From NCBI GenBank assembly GCA_025617745.1, contig CM046856.1, positions 35,210,208 to 35,274,207 of the forward strand: a stretch of DNA of 64,000 nucleotides, read 5' to 3'. Made by a program: the position numbers and the translations under genes. Below the pieces are notes generated by a model, which was given only the letters and a program-made list of their open reading frames with translations, was not told where the DNA came from and did not search any database. The first letter of the stretch is position 1. The number at the start of each line of letters is the position of its first letter. Positions 54,871 to 64,000 of this stretch are shown in pieces. The DNA comes from Heliocidaris erythrogramma. Taxonomy: Eukaryota; Echinodermata; Echinoidea; Camarodonta; Echinometridae.

Positions 54871-55427
54871 TTGCAACGTACTGAAATGAGCACACCTCAT
54901 ATAGAACTCTTACAAGCATGAAGTCTTGCATCAGGATATGAATACAATAACATAAATTTCCACTTTCATTTGCCAGAACCATGACAATCATTTCAGTGAT
55001 CAAAGTTGTTTGAAATGGTAAGTAAATGTAGTGGAGTAAAATTTTCAAAATGAGCAACAAGAGTGGATGATGACTGTATTTCTATAATAACAAATAAGCA
55101 TGAAAATGCCCAAAACAACATTTTATAACACTGGCAATTTCATGTATTTCGAGAGAAACTTCCCTCTCTTTTTGTCTTGGTTCATTTTGATAAATAGCAT
55201 TAACAAAATCTAGCAATTTCAGTAAGATTTCATTTAACCCTAGTGTTGATCAAACAATTTGTACTGAATGAATGCCGTTGACGCGACGAGCTTCATGAAT
55301 CCGGGCCGGAGCTGGAGAGCGAAGGACTAACCAACATGGCGGATATCACGTGATAACGTACGAACAATGCCTACAATTTCGCACCCGCACGAGCCTTCTA
55401 CGTCTTTAGGAGTTCTGTGGGTTACGT

Positions 55428-55690
55428 ATGCGCCATATGTCAATGACGTCTAAATCGTTTTGCATTGTTTGCAGTTGGTTGATTATTGTCGGCGAGGGAT
55501 GGGGATGTCCACCTTGCCGATCTACATTGGAATTCATAATCACGTTAAAGTCGCCACCGAATATTATAGATCATCAAACGAAAATATATTTTGGCTCAGT
55601 TCTTTTATCTGCAGTAGGTGCATATACGTTGCATATAATGAGTTCATTTCCGTCTATAACAATTCTTAATTCGCAAGTCCGCAGCCCGTG
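55428..55690 (-). pseudogene. L1/Tx1-like LINE endonuclease fragment
   Basis: Encodes LRIVIDGNELIICNVYAPTA, FGGDFNVIMNSNVDRQGGH and QNDLDVIDIWRIRN: the NVYAP and GGDFN motifs of AP endonucleases. Removing the 2,998-bp element and one GGTTACGT copy joins DIWRIRN directly, in frame, to PSARKYTSKQMRPLIQSRL at 52413 and below. One internal stop/deletion near 55570. The 5' part of the endonuclease is missing. Confidence 0.85.
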
Positions 55691-55936
55691 CGAAAAGCGC
55701 TTCTTTTACGGAACTCGTATGATTCATACCGGATCGAGTTTTATGAATATTCATGAGCAGAAGGGTACGGTATGAAACTGCCAATTACTTCGCTGTTTCT
55801 AGACGGATTTTTACGATTTTTATCACAAATGAAAGAAGAATAATAATTCTACCAGTATCTACTTAAAACTTAGCAGTTTGACTTAATAATAATAATATAA
55901 TAATAATATATAAGTTTTATAAGGCGCCGAATCCAC
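55691..55936. other. Spacer with (AAT)n
   Basis: Upstream end of the LINE, then AATAATAATATAATAATAATATATAA-type repeats at 55885-55913. Confidence 0.5.
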
Positions 55937-57148
55937 TTGATGATCGAACGCCTTGTGCTTGGTCAGTGTTATGATAACTACCAGCAAGCACTAGAACTTT
56001 TGGGACTGCCTAGTCTTCAGGCAAGACGAGATAAGTTGTCACTTAATCTAGCAAAAGGGTTGACGAGATCGTCATCAAACTTTGGTCACTGGCTCCCTCC
56101 TGTGCGATCGACTGCCAATAGCCGATCGCTTCGAAATGCTAAACTCTACACTGAAATTCTATGCAGGACGGAGCGCTACAAAAATAGCGCCCTCCCTTAT
56201 TTGATAAGGCTATTGAATACTTAAAGCCTAATTTAAGTTGTGGTGGCCCCCTTAGAAGTGCAGTTCACTGTTTCGATTAATTACTGGATTGTATGAATAT
56301 GAATGCCCAAAACAATTGTGATGTAAGGGATACAGAGATGAGTTTTGTACGATAAATTTTACGATTTTGAAATGAGGTTTGGGGCTTTACTTTGTCCGGG
56401 TGCCCAATCAAAACAAAACGGAACATCTGCGTATGTTTCCCTCTATATGTTAAAGAGCCACTTCTCAGGCATTCGATCGAGTAAAGGTTTCAGGATGTAG
56501 TTCTTGTCTGTAGCTTTCTGATATTCAGTCATTAAAATTGTAAGATACTGTAAGTGAATGTTAAAACATTACGAGGGCCTAGGGAGGGTGCTATATACAT
56601 GTAAATACTCAATAAGTTGGAATTTCACATTGTACATGTATATCAAAGTTTTAGGTGGGCTTTAAAATCCGTTATTTTCTATTAATTTCCCACACGACTG
56701 AACATACAGAACATTTGATTTCATCTAATTTTATATCTCGTACATTTACGGTACCCAACTGATACCTGTGAATTAATTTAATTGACTTTATTTCTCAAAA
56801 TTATATTTGTGCATTTCCGTAAATGTCATCTGTTTTATTTTCATTATCGCATACATGTTATTCACAAACCTCTGTAAACAAAAGTTACATATAATGACGA
56901 TCAATACGATGGTTTCTCTCCATATCTCTCGATTTTTAAATGTACTTTTATGCATTTTTAAATTTTTATCTTCTATATTAATTTATGACACATTTTATCA
57001 TGGACATTATTGTTGTGGTTATCTATTTATGTTGTTTATATATTTGCAATATTCTTGTATCTTTTTCAAAATGTAAATTGTGTGCAATTCAGCCATTGGC
57101 TGCAAGATACAATTTGAAATAAACCATGAATAATAATAATAATAAAAA
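55937..57148 (+). mobile_element. LINE 3' end (CR1/L2-like), 5'-truncated
   Basis: 55970-56220 encodes YQQALELLGLPSLQARRDKL, SLNLAKGLTRSS, FGHWLPPVR and LYTEILCRTERYKNSALPYL then IRLLNT and stop: the usual end of the RT polyprotein in this LINE group. A 900-bp UTR follows, ending with AATAAACCATGAATAATAAT and a (AAT)n tail. Confidence 0.8.
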
Positions 57149-57234
57149 AAAGATGAAATACATCACAAATAAGCAAAAGTGCAATAGGAGAGGTAAGGAC
57201 ATGAAAGGTAATGGTAATCAATTATAGGCCAAAT

Positions 57235-57445
57235 TAAAACAGATACTTTTTAAGATTATTTTTGAACACTTCAACGGAACTGCTATTTCTAATCTCTTGA
57301 GGAAGAGTATTCCATATCGACGGCCTAGCATGAGCGAAGGTTCGCTCGCCCCACTTTATGTTAAGCCTAGGAATAACAAGTAAGCCAGAGTTTTGAGAAC
57401 GTAACATTTCTCTTTTTAAAATGAATAGCGAGTGAAAATGAACGA
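57235..57445 (-). pseudogene. LINE C-terminal fragment, minus strand
   Basis: Minus frame reads LFILKREMLRSQNSGLLVIP, RLNIKWGERTFAHARPSIWN and TLPQEIRNSSSVEVFKNNLK then KYLF and stop. The WNTLPQEIR signature is the C-terminus of jockey/CR1-type RT proteins. Different from the neighbour at 55937-57148 and opposite in strand. Confidence 0.72.
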
Positions 57446-58699
57446 CCTAACCTTGACGGAAAAGGGTGAAAAAATATTAGTCAGATATTAGTCAGCATGA
57501 TACAGATTATTTCCCATCCGAAATGAAATCGTGCCTAATGACGCAAGATGATTGGTCCGATCACCAGAACGTCACACAAAGCGTCGTCTGTTCGATGCAG
57601 CCGAACGAGTTTAGTGCATATGGATGTACTACTTGCATCTCCATGGTATGTCCATCGACTCGTACACCTAGATACATACACACGTATGTACGATCTAGTA
57701 CAGCCCACTTTCATGACTTTACTTATTTATAAGCACAAATAGTGGGCTGAATTTGATAAACCATGGACCTACTACTCCATGATGTAACATTGTACATGTA
57801 AACAATACGCCTACTCTGTACCCTGCATTGATGATAAATTTTGTGTGAGCAGGGAGCTCTTGGCACTTCCCTGGTGTTAGCGGTAATATCATATAGGCCA
57901 TTCACAGAGAAGGGGAAAATATCATTCATTGTTAATACTTCATTTTCATCTTTGAAACCCAAATTTGCAGCAGAGAAAAACTAAAATAGTCCTAAAATCA
58001 CTGATAAGTTGGCGATTGTTGATGAATTATATCCTCCTTACAGTTACATTGATTTTGGTGTACCTTTTACGCTATTGTAACAGTGAGTGTTCGACGGGAC
58101 TGAAGTAACTAACCACAGCAGCAGCTTGGAGCATTCCACCCCGTTGCACCCGGCGTAGCGTACCGGACGTTCACCACTCATTGGCTTTCATGGGGTATTT
58201 TGTTTGGCAAAAGGTTGAAAGAAAACCATATTTTCTTAGACAAATACATTTTGCTGCAAAATAATTTTCAATTCATTCTTAGCACCAGTAATCCAACTCA
58301 ACGATCATCGACATCACTTAAATTTTAAAACTTTATACCAGTCAGGAGTTAAGGGGAAGCAAATAGAGGCTAAAATTGCTCCCCAAAAAGTCCTAAATTT
58401 CATCATTTTTGGACGAGGTAAAAGATATCCAAATCCAATCGAATATGTTATATACCAAAATAAAGAGCGAAATGTCACGGAGAAGTTCCTTTACCATAGC
58501 CGAACGATTTCTGCATTATTTTAGTTTGAGAGATACCTTCTTGACCCCTTGCAAATATCTCGCCAAATCTCACGCTATCTCGTTTCGCGAGACTCAATAT
58601 CCAGTGGAGAGGAAATCTCCATATGAATCGGCATTTTGGCTCATTAACGCACGGGCTGCGGACTGACTGAACGGCATGATCCACTGACCTCTACCACCT
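57446..58699. other. No gene recognised
   Basis: Mixed composition, only short frames. A CpG-richer patch lies at 58110-58185. Confidence 0.5.
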
Positions 58700-58765
58700 G
58701 GACGTTTCATTGGCTCAGAGAAGTGACGTCGTGGGTCCGCCATGTTGCACTTCTGAAAAATCAAC
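58700..58765 (+). promoter_or_regulatory. Promoter-like sequence before THAP exon
   Basis: TTCATTGGCT (CCAAT inverted), GTGACGTCGTGGG (CRE-like) and CCGCCATGTTGC (YY1-like) lie 90-150 bases upstream of the THAP-type ATG, as in many TATA-less promoters. Confidence 0.4.
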
Positions 58766-59387
58766 GCGCGAGAAAGCTGGAATACAGATTTGTGTACAAT
58801 CTGACTGTCTGTTCTTCTTGTCGAACTTTTAATGATGAATTGCGATTGTTAAACATGCCTACATGTGCTGCAGTCAACTGTTCTAATTGATACTATAAAT
58901 GATATGGACGGACATTTCATTCGTAAGTTGAAATAAGTTTTCAATGTATTCAAAAATTAAGTTGGAAGTTGGAAGTCGTCGGCGTGTAGCGCTCTGTGTA
59001 GTCCCATGTATTGTATTTTATGTACGGTTATGTATACCGTTTACATTTTTGTAAAAATGTTTAACCGTTTAATAAAGAAAGTTACAGTTGAGGGCTATAT
59101 TAGCTAATATGCCCAGTAATCCTCACATTGGCAAGAATCCTACCTAGGATATAAAAAAACAGAGAGCAGAACGGAGGTATAGGATAATCATATTTTCAAG
59201 ACCTTTTTGAGCATAGGTATTATTGATTGGGTTGTGACTTGTGTGTTGCATAGACTCACCACAGACAGGGAGGTTCAGCAGCGCGAGTGAGCCCTACATG
59301 CTATGCTATATTTTTTGAGATTTCAAGAGTCTTTCTTGATTTGTTTCAAATTTTCCGAACTGGACTAGACCTTATCTCAGTAGATCC

Positions 59388-59790
59388 TAGAGGCGCACGA
59401 CCAATATTGGAGACTGGATATGGGAGATTATCTCCAATATCAGAGACTTTTGTAAAGAATTTTGGTATCCAATTTCAGAGACAGTCCCCAGTTTGGGAGA
59501 CAAATTATCTTTGTTTACATTTTCTCGAAAGGGATTACCTTGGCAGCAAATGAGAATGGGATGAGCAGATTCCTCATGAAAAATTACCCCTTTTCACCGT
59601 CTTCATCGTCTACTTTTGTTTTTATAACAGATTTTGTTATCCACACACAAAATGAATGGGCTTCTGATCTCAGTGAGACACAATTTTGGTGGGAAATATT
59701 TGCCTTATTTTTTATGTTTTTTCTTGTATTCTTTTGTAAAGCAAGTCTCCAATATGGGAAATTGTCTCCCATATTGGCCGTGCACCTCTA
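59388..59790. mobile_element. MITE, TAGAGGCGCACGACCAATAT ends
   Basis: 403 bp. Left TAGAGGCGCACGACCAATAT then TGGAGAC; right the inverse of TAGAGGTGCACGGCCAATAT then GGGAGAC. Internal GGAGAC/GTCTCC words recur. Lies in the intron of the THAP remnant. Confidence 0.82.
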
Positions 59791-60519
59791 CTGTATGTCT
59801 AGACTTGTATAACACACATGGGAACATTATCATTTCAAAATCAACACTCCTGAGTTCATTGAAATAATAATGTAGGGTCTACACTTGCAGTTCTGTGTCA
59901 CTGTGTGTGCCGAGTCTTCATAAATAAGTCATCACAATGAAAGGTTTTTGTGAGGTAAGAAGTCAGTACTGTTTACATTTTACTTCCTATGTCATAGTGG
60001 TCTATATGGTATTCGGCCCTGAGAAATGAAGTATGAGTTCAAATCATAAAGTCTTACATTATGGTTATTTATGGAGACTCGTTACTTGCAGTGACCCACA
60101 AATGCACACAGTGAAGACGACAAGGCTTGTCGATGGGTGAATCATCTACCAGAGTTGCGTTATTTTTTAACTATCAACTTTAGTGAGTAAAATTCTTTGT
60201 TTTACTGCGAATTTGGTAGGTGTACATTTTGAGTAAATTCTAGTGAATTTTGTTCAGTGATGCTTAGAAGTCTGTCTGTTCGTTGGAGCTTTTTGTCTTT
60301 GTTATGGGCTGTGTGGTTTTATTAGCCAAGTTTAGCTCGGTGATATAAAACTGTCACAATGGAAGACAATTTGTTTTTGAATAATGTCAGGTGGTTGAAA
60401 GAATTGAATTTAGAATTGAATCCCTTCCTAGAAATAAAACTGATGTTGAGTGTAGACTGCAGAGTAGATTTTTCTACATCTAGAATTTAATTGACTTCAT
60501 GTGTTCACATTTGCTGCAG
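59791..60519. other. No gene seen (rest of THAP intron)
   Basis: AT-rich sequence without recognised motif until the acceptor at 60518. Confidence 0.5.
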
Positions 60520-61454
60520 ATTCCCATTCAGCCGCCGGTCTGTACTTGCAATATGGATAGTCAATATTGTGGTGGGGGCGGACTTGACCGACTTAGACAT
60601 TACTCGGACGCACTCGGACTGAATCGGACTGACTCGGACCGAGCTGGGGATCGGCAAATACGAGAAAAACCACATGTCAAGACTCCAGCTACAAAGTTAC
60701 AATACACTGAACCAAGACCAAGAATAAAGTCTGTTTTGGAGGGTTCAACCAGTAGCAGTTGGGTAAGTCATGTCACTTACTATATTATATGTAATATTAA
60801 GTACTTATAGTCCGGTGTGGCGTAGGACACGCCGACTATAATTGGCGTAGTCAGCGTTTTTCGATCCTTTTTTCGTGGGGTCCCAACTATTCGTTTGTGT
60901 GCGGCGGGCATGGTACCTATTTAGCAGGCGCGGACCAATCGTGTCGCGATTGCGTTGGGGTACATGCTTCGCTCACTTTTCAAGCAGTAGACTCGACCTC
61001 GAAATTGATCTCGAATTTCGTATATTTTTTTTTAATCGTTTTCGGTGCTGTATTTCGTTTACTTTGTGAGTGATTTCCGTGAGTTTCCCGTTGACTGTTC
61101 TGTGTGGCCTGTGATTTTGATTGTATTTGTTCGATTATTGGTTATTTTCGTGACATTTTACGTGCCTTTTTGTGTTTCTGTTTTTGCTTTTGGCGCTGCG
61201 TGAGGCTGTGCCATTTCGGCATTGCTTCGAGCTTAGCGCTGGCTGTGCGACGCTCGCTGCAAGAGGGCGTAGGCACGTTTGCTTACTTTTTGATGTTTAG
61301 TGTCTATTGAGATTGGATAGTCCATTCTTAATTGATGTGCTTGCTCAAGCCACGGTTTTGGGCGTGATCATATTTGATTGTGATCACATGTTTTTTTTTT
61401 TCTCTCTCTCTCATGAGATAGGTTAGACTTCATTTGCTTTGCATAACAGAATAA

Positions 61455-61680
61455 ATAAATAAAATAAATATATCCCTACAAATCAAGAGCTAAAGTTGAT
61501 AATAATAAATCAACAAAATAAAAAAAAAAAATAAATAAATAAAATAAATAAATCCCTACAACTCAAGAGCTAAGTTGATAATAATAAATCAACAAGATAG
61601 ATAAATAAAGTAGAATAAATAAATTCCTGCCACTCAAGGGCTAAGTTGATAATCATTCAACGGAATAAATACATACATAG
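61455..61680. repeat. Tandem array, three ~75-bp units in LTR/leader
   Basis: Units contain TCCCTACAACTCAAGAGCTA (61473, 61553, 61624), GTTGATAATAATAAATCAAC and AAATAAATAAAATAAAT. Confidence 0.85.
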
Positions 61681-61689
61681 AAATAATTT

Positions 61690-62075
61690 TTTAAAATTTT
61701 AATTTCTTTTGCATTCGCATTATAGTGCATTCAGTCTATTTTCTGAGCTTCACCTGAGTGGGTGTATTTCTGTGGCCTTTTCACAGATTCGGCGTAGAAA
61801 TAATTTTTTTAATTATTTTTTTTTTTTTTTGCATTCGCATTATAGTGCATTAAGTCTATTTTCTGAGCTTCACCTGAGTGGGTGTATTTCTGTGGCTTTT
61901 TCACAGATTCGGCTTAGAAATAATTTTTTAAATTTTGATTACTTTTGCATTTGCATTATAGTGCATTCAGTCTATTTCCTGAGCTTCACCTGAGTGGGTG
62001 TATTTCTGTGGCCTTTTCACAGATTCGGCTTAGAAATAATTTTTAAAATTTTAATTTCTTTTGCATTCGCATCCT
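61690..62075. repeat. Tandem array, ~118-bp units, 3.2 copies
   Basis: GCATTCGCATTATAGTGCAT occurs at 61711 and 61831, GCATTTGCATTATAGTGCAT at 61947, with a partial start at 62063. Each unit includes CTGAGCTTCACCTGAGTGGG and TTTTCACAGATTCGGC. Copies are over 90 percent alike. Confidence 0.93.
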
Positions 62076-62367
62076 TTGCTTTTCCCTACTTTATAGTGGG
62101 GCAAGGTGTTTTGTTTTTGCTCAAGCACTGTAGGCCCAGTAAGGGTATTCTAGTCTGCTCCTTTTTTATATTTTGTTGGGGTAAATTTAAATAAAATAAA
62201 TAACTAGCTAAATAAATACCTAACTGTACAATAAATAGTACCTCTGCTCGCGTGCCGGTTACACTTCCGCTTTGCGCGTGCAGGTGTTCTGTTCTGGTCC
62301 AGTGCGTTACTGGGCAGTGGACAGCTGTACAGTCTCCGGACGCTGTCTTGGATACCAAGTGGCTGGG

Positions 62368-62578
62368 GTAAGTACCCATTCCACTTTTTCTACAAGACTT
62401 CTTTGTTTTGTTTTTTTGAGGCCGCTTTATGTGCACACAGTTTTTCATGATTTATCTGTGTGCATCTTGGTGATTCACTGTGTGATTGTTATTGTCGTGC
62501 GGCTATTCGCGCATGTTCTTCAGGATCTATAAGGATATAAGTTCGATATAACATAAGTACTGAATATTTTGTTTTTAG
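62368..62578 (+). other. Possible intron in the gag leader
   Basis: Donor GCTGGG/GTAAGTAC and acceptor ATATTTTGTTTTTAG/GC, 211 bp, lie just upstream of the gag ATG. No coding effect. Prediction from splice signals only. Confidence 0.4.
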
Positions 62579-62625
62579 GCTAGTAGATTAGATTTAAGTA
62601 CAGGGTGCTGATTAATAGTACACCC

Positions 62626-64000
62626 ATGGACAGAGTCCATGTTAATTCGTGCTCTGCGGAGGAGTTGGCCGGCATTTCGGGGATTGACCCGGATCATGCT
62701 CAGCGGCTCCTGCAGATACGGGCACGTCTAGGGGAGTTTTCTCCCGGCTCTTTTCGGGAGTGGGCGGACGTGGCTGGCATCCATCGGCCTGAATACGTCC
62801 TCCCGTATTTAGATTTTTCTCTCCCGCGGCCAGTACCCACCCCCCCTGGGGGTAGTGACCCCACTCCGTCACAGTCTGGGGGTCTTTCATTGGGGGAAAC
62901 ACCGTCCACCTCTTTGGATGGTATGCCTTTGGGCCCTGTGCCTGCGGCCAGTGGCGCCTTTTCAGTTCCCCCGGTGTATCGTTATGACCGCTATCCGCCC
63001 CCGCCCCCGCCTGCTGTACACAGGGGGGAGGGGCTACCCACCCTGACCCCTCAGGTAGGGAATGGGCGTGGCTCATCTGCACTTTCCGCACCGCCTGGTT
63101 TCCAGGCGGATAGGGAGGTGGCCCCCACCCAGCTTTTTGGGTCGGGCCAATTTGAGCCACCACACCCTCGGGCAAGAGCTAGGCCAGACAGGAATCATCC
63201 TGGGGCTCCATGCCCGCGCTATGACGATGTGAGGGATTCTTCCTCTCCTCAGTCTACACCGTTTGCCAGTTCCCAGGGAACACGGCAGGCGGCGTATCCT
63301 GTGGGACATCACGCCCCAGGATACCTTTCCGCTGAGGGAAGTCGGAGACAACAGGACAATTCATCCCTGCTCCGGCCGACACGGAACGCCTCAGTCCCAA
63401 AGTCTATAACTTATAATGGGACAGGTAACTGGCGTACATTCTTTGGAAAATTCCAAACATTTGCTGCCCAACATAGATGGACAGCAGAGGAATGTACATC
63501 GCAGCTCTATTGGTGTCTCCAAGACAGAGCGGCAGACTATTTCACCACGCTGGTTAAACGAGACCCAGCCCCTCAGTTCTACGACCTAGCCCGCCATATG
63601 GAGGAAAGGTTTGACGGGCAAACTCGGGTTGGAGTTGCCCGTGCACGCCAAGGCCCTGCCGAATCAATACTAGATTGGGCTGACCGTCTTACCCAGTTAG
63701 CCTCTCAGGCATTCCTGGGTATTCCCGTCGACCAGGTGGAGCGACAAATCATTACTCGGTTTTGTCAAGGCTGCTCCGATCGGGACATCGGTCAACAGGT
63801 GTTAAATCGCCGGTTTTCAACAATTAAGGAGGCCACCCTCCATGCGCAATGGGTACAACAGACTGCGCGTGCATTTGGGAAACACCGCAAGGAGGTGCGA
63901 TTTGTGGCCCCCGCGGAGGAGGCAGCCAACATGGTCCAGAGGGTGGACATCCGTTCCCCTGACCGGGGGGCCCCCCTGCCTGGCAAGGATGACAGGCTCT
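62626..64000 (+). CDS. gag: Gag polyprotein with N-terminal helix-hairpin-helix (partial)
   Basis: Open for all 458 codons from the ATG at 62626 to the window edge. Residues 6-53 (VNSCSAEELAGISGIDPDHA, AQRLLQIRARLGEFS, then FREWADVAGI) match the ComEA-type helix-hairpin-helix pattern. Residues about 75-250 are Pro/Gly-rich and low complexity (PPPPPPAVH). Residues 269-420 are a retrotransposon Gag core: WRTFFGKFQTFAAQHRW, LYWCLQDRAADYFTTL, FYDLARHMEERFDGQT, ILDWADRLTQLASQAF, QIITRFCQGC. Any zinc knuckle, protease and RT lie beyond the window. Gag packages the element RNA in cytoplasmic particles. GC-rich codons differ from the AT-rich host exons. The open frame suggests recent insertion. Confidence 0.88.
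   Translation, partial: MDRVHVNSCSAEELAGISGIDPDHAQRLLQIRARLGEFSPGSFREWADVAGIHRPEYVLPYLDFSLPRPVPTPPGGSDPTPSQSGGLSLGETPSTSLDGMPLGPVPAASGAFSVPPVYRYDRYPPPPPPAVHRGEGLPTLTPQVGNGRGSSALSAPPGFQADREVAPTQLFGSGQFEPPHPRARARPDRNHPGAPCPRYDDVRDSSSPQSTPFASSQGTRQAAYPVGHHAPGYLSAEGSRRQQDNSSLLRPTRNASVPKSITYNGTGNWRTFFGKFQTFAAQHRWTAEECTSQLYWCLQDRAADYFTTLVKRDPAPQFYDLARHMEERFDGQTRVGVARARQGPAESILDWADRLTQLASQAFLGIPVDQVERQIITRFCQGCSDRDIGQQVLNRRFSTIKEATLHAQWVQQTARAFGKHRKEVRFVAPAEEAANMVQRVDIRSPDRGAPLPGKDDRL

Larger units (their letters stand above)
52422..55419. mobile_element. 2,998-bp TIR transposon, 8-bp target duplication, non-autonomous
   Basis: Terminal inverted repeats of 29 bp (52422-52450, 55391-55419; outer CACAGAACTCC, inner AGACGTAGAAGGCTC, one mismatch). 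Flanked by GGTTACGT on both sides (52414-52421, 55420-55427). A second inverted pair, CCGCCATGTTGCTTAGTCCT, lies 100 bp from the left and 77 bp from the right end (one mismatch). The 8-bp duplication fits hAT-, P- or Merlin-type transposases; none is encoded inside. Inserted into the endonuclease domain of the LINE. Confidence 0.93.
58855..60762 (+). pseudogene. THAP-domain gene or P-type transposase remnant, two exons
   Basis: Exon 1 (58855-58922) reads MPTCAAVNCSN, stop, YYK, stop, YGRTFHS with a donor TTTCATTC/GTAAGT. Exon 2 starts at 60520 after TTCACATTTGCTGCAG and, spliced in phase 2, continues S-FPFSRRSVLAIWIVN. C-x4-C, GRTFH and FP--W are the THAP zinc-finger landmarks. Both stops are TGA where CGA (Arg) would be expected, as from CpG deamination. 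After VNI the frame is lost in a GGGGGCGG and ACTCGGAC repeat. Another frame of exon 2 is open to a good donor (AGTTGG/GTAAGT, 60762). THAP fingers bind DNA in transcription factors and P-element transposases. Confidence 0.45.
60815..64000 (+). mobile_element. Ty3/gypsy-type LTR retrotransposon, 5' part
   Basis: Long untranslated region followed by an intact gag ORF that runs off the window. The base composition shifts to GC-rich in gag. A candidate 5' LTR start is the TGTGGCGTAGGACACGCC near 60819; the LTR end and primer-binding site could not be fixed without the 3' LTR. The LTR/leader contains two tandem arrays and a possible spliced leader. Confidence 0.7.

Noticed and set aside
55676-58664. 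17-bp inverted match AGTCCGCAGCCCGTGCG at 55676-55692 and 58648-58664 as a second TIR element
   Set aside because: The left copy can be read as part of the LINE endonuclease frame, sequence similarity stops at 17 bp and no target duplication is present.
62642-63175. Minus-strand 177-codon frame
   Set aside because: It is the antisense shadow of the GC-rich gag ORF and has no domain.

Overview
The window is eukaryotic nuclear DNA: AT-rich, full of spliced coding exons, several retrotransposon lineages and very many short inverted-repeat elements, many with runs of 10 to 26 G or C. A secreted HYR (hyalin-type) repeat gene, a foldback element resembling those described from sea urchins, Penelope-like elements and CR1/L2-, L1/Tx1-, R2-type and gypsy retroelements together suggest a marine deuterostome invertebrate, most likely an echinoderm. 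The species cannot be told from the sequence alone.

Layout. 1-543: intact N-terminal half of a Tc1-type transposase running off the left edge (minus). 544-5084: non-coding DNA with small repeats, ending in a Tc1-type terminal sequence. 5165-11165: a nest of mobile elements: a Penelope-like element (minus, hammerhead-like motif, GIY-YIG remnant) split by a decayed CR1/L2-like LINE (plus), then a dead Tc1 copy (minus), then a second Penelope-like 3' end (plus). 11165-12215: GC-rich block ending in a tRNA-like sequence. 12.4-23.4 kb: inverted-repeat elements, including a 2.1-kb foldback element (15164-17299).

23466-47791 (minus): the main cellular gene that can be built. Six exons, all joined in phase 1 with GT-AG sites, give a 432-residue secreted protein: signal peptide, four HYR-type repeats and an acidic Asp-Asp-Ser-Gly tail. 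Its introns hold MITEs, a 2.7-kb inverted-repeat complex full of perfect palindromes (35278-38025), a LINE (38242-40491), a minisatellite and an R2-type LINE tail.

49.5-57.4 kb: an L1/Tx1-like LINE (minus) split inside its endonuclease domain by a 2,998-bp inverted-repeat element with a perfect 8-bp target duplication, followed by two other LINE 3' ends. 58.7-60.8 kb: a decayed THAP-domain gene or P-type transposase remnant (plus). 60.8-64.0 kb: the 5' part of an apparently intact Ty3/gypsy-type retrotransposon whose Gag starts with a helix-hairpin-helix motif; it runs off the right edge.

Most of the sequence is mobile or repeat DNA in nested layers. Apart from the HYR gene, the intact coding stretches seen are both mobile-element ORFs cut by the window edges (Tc1 transposase, gypsy Gag).
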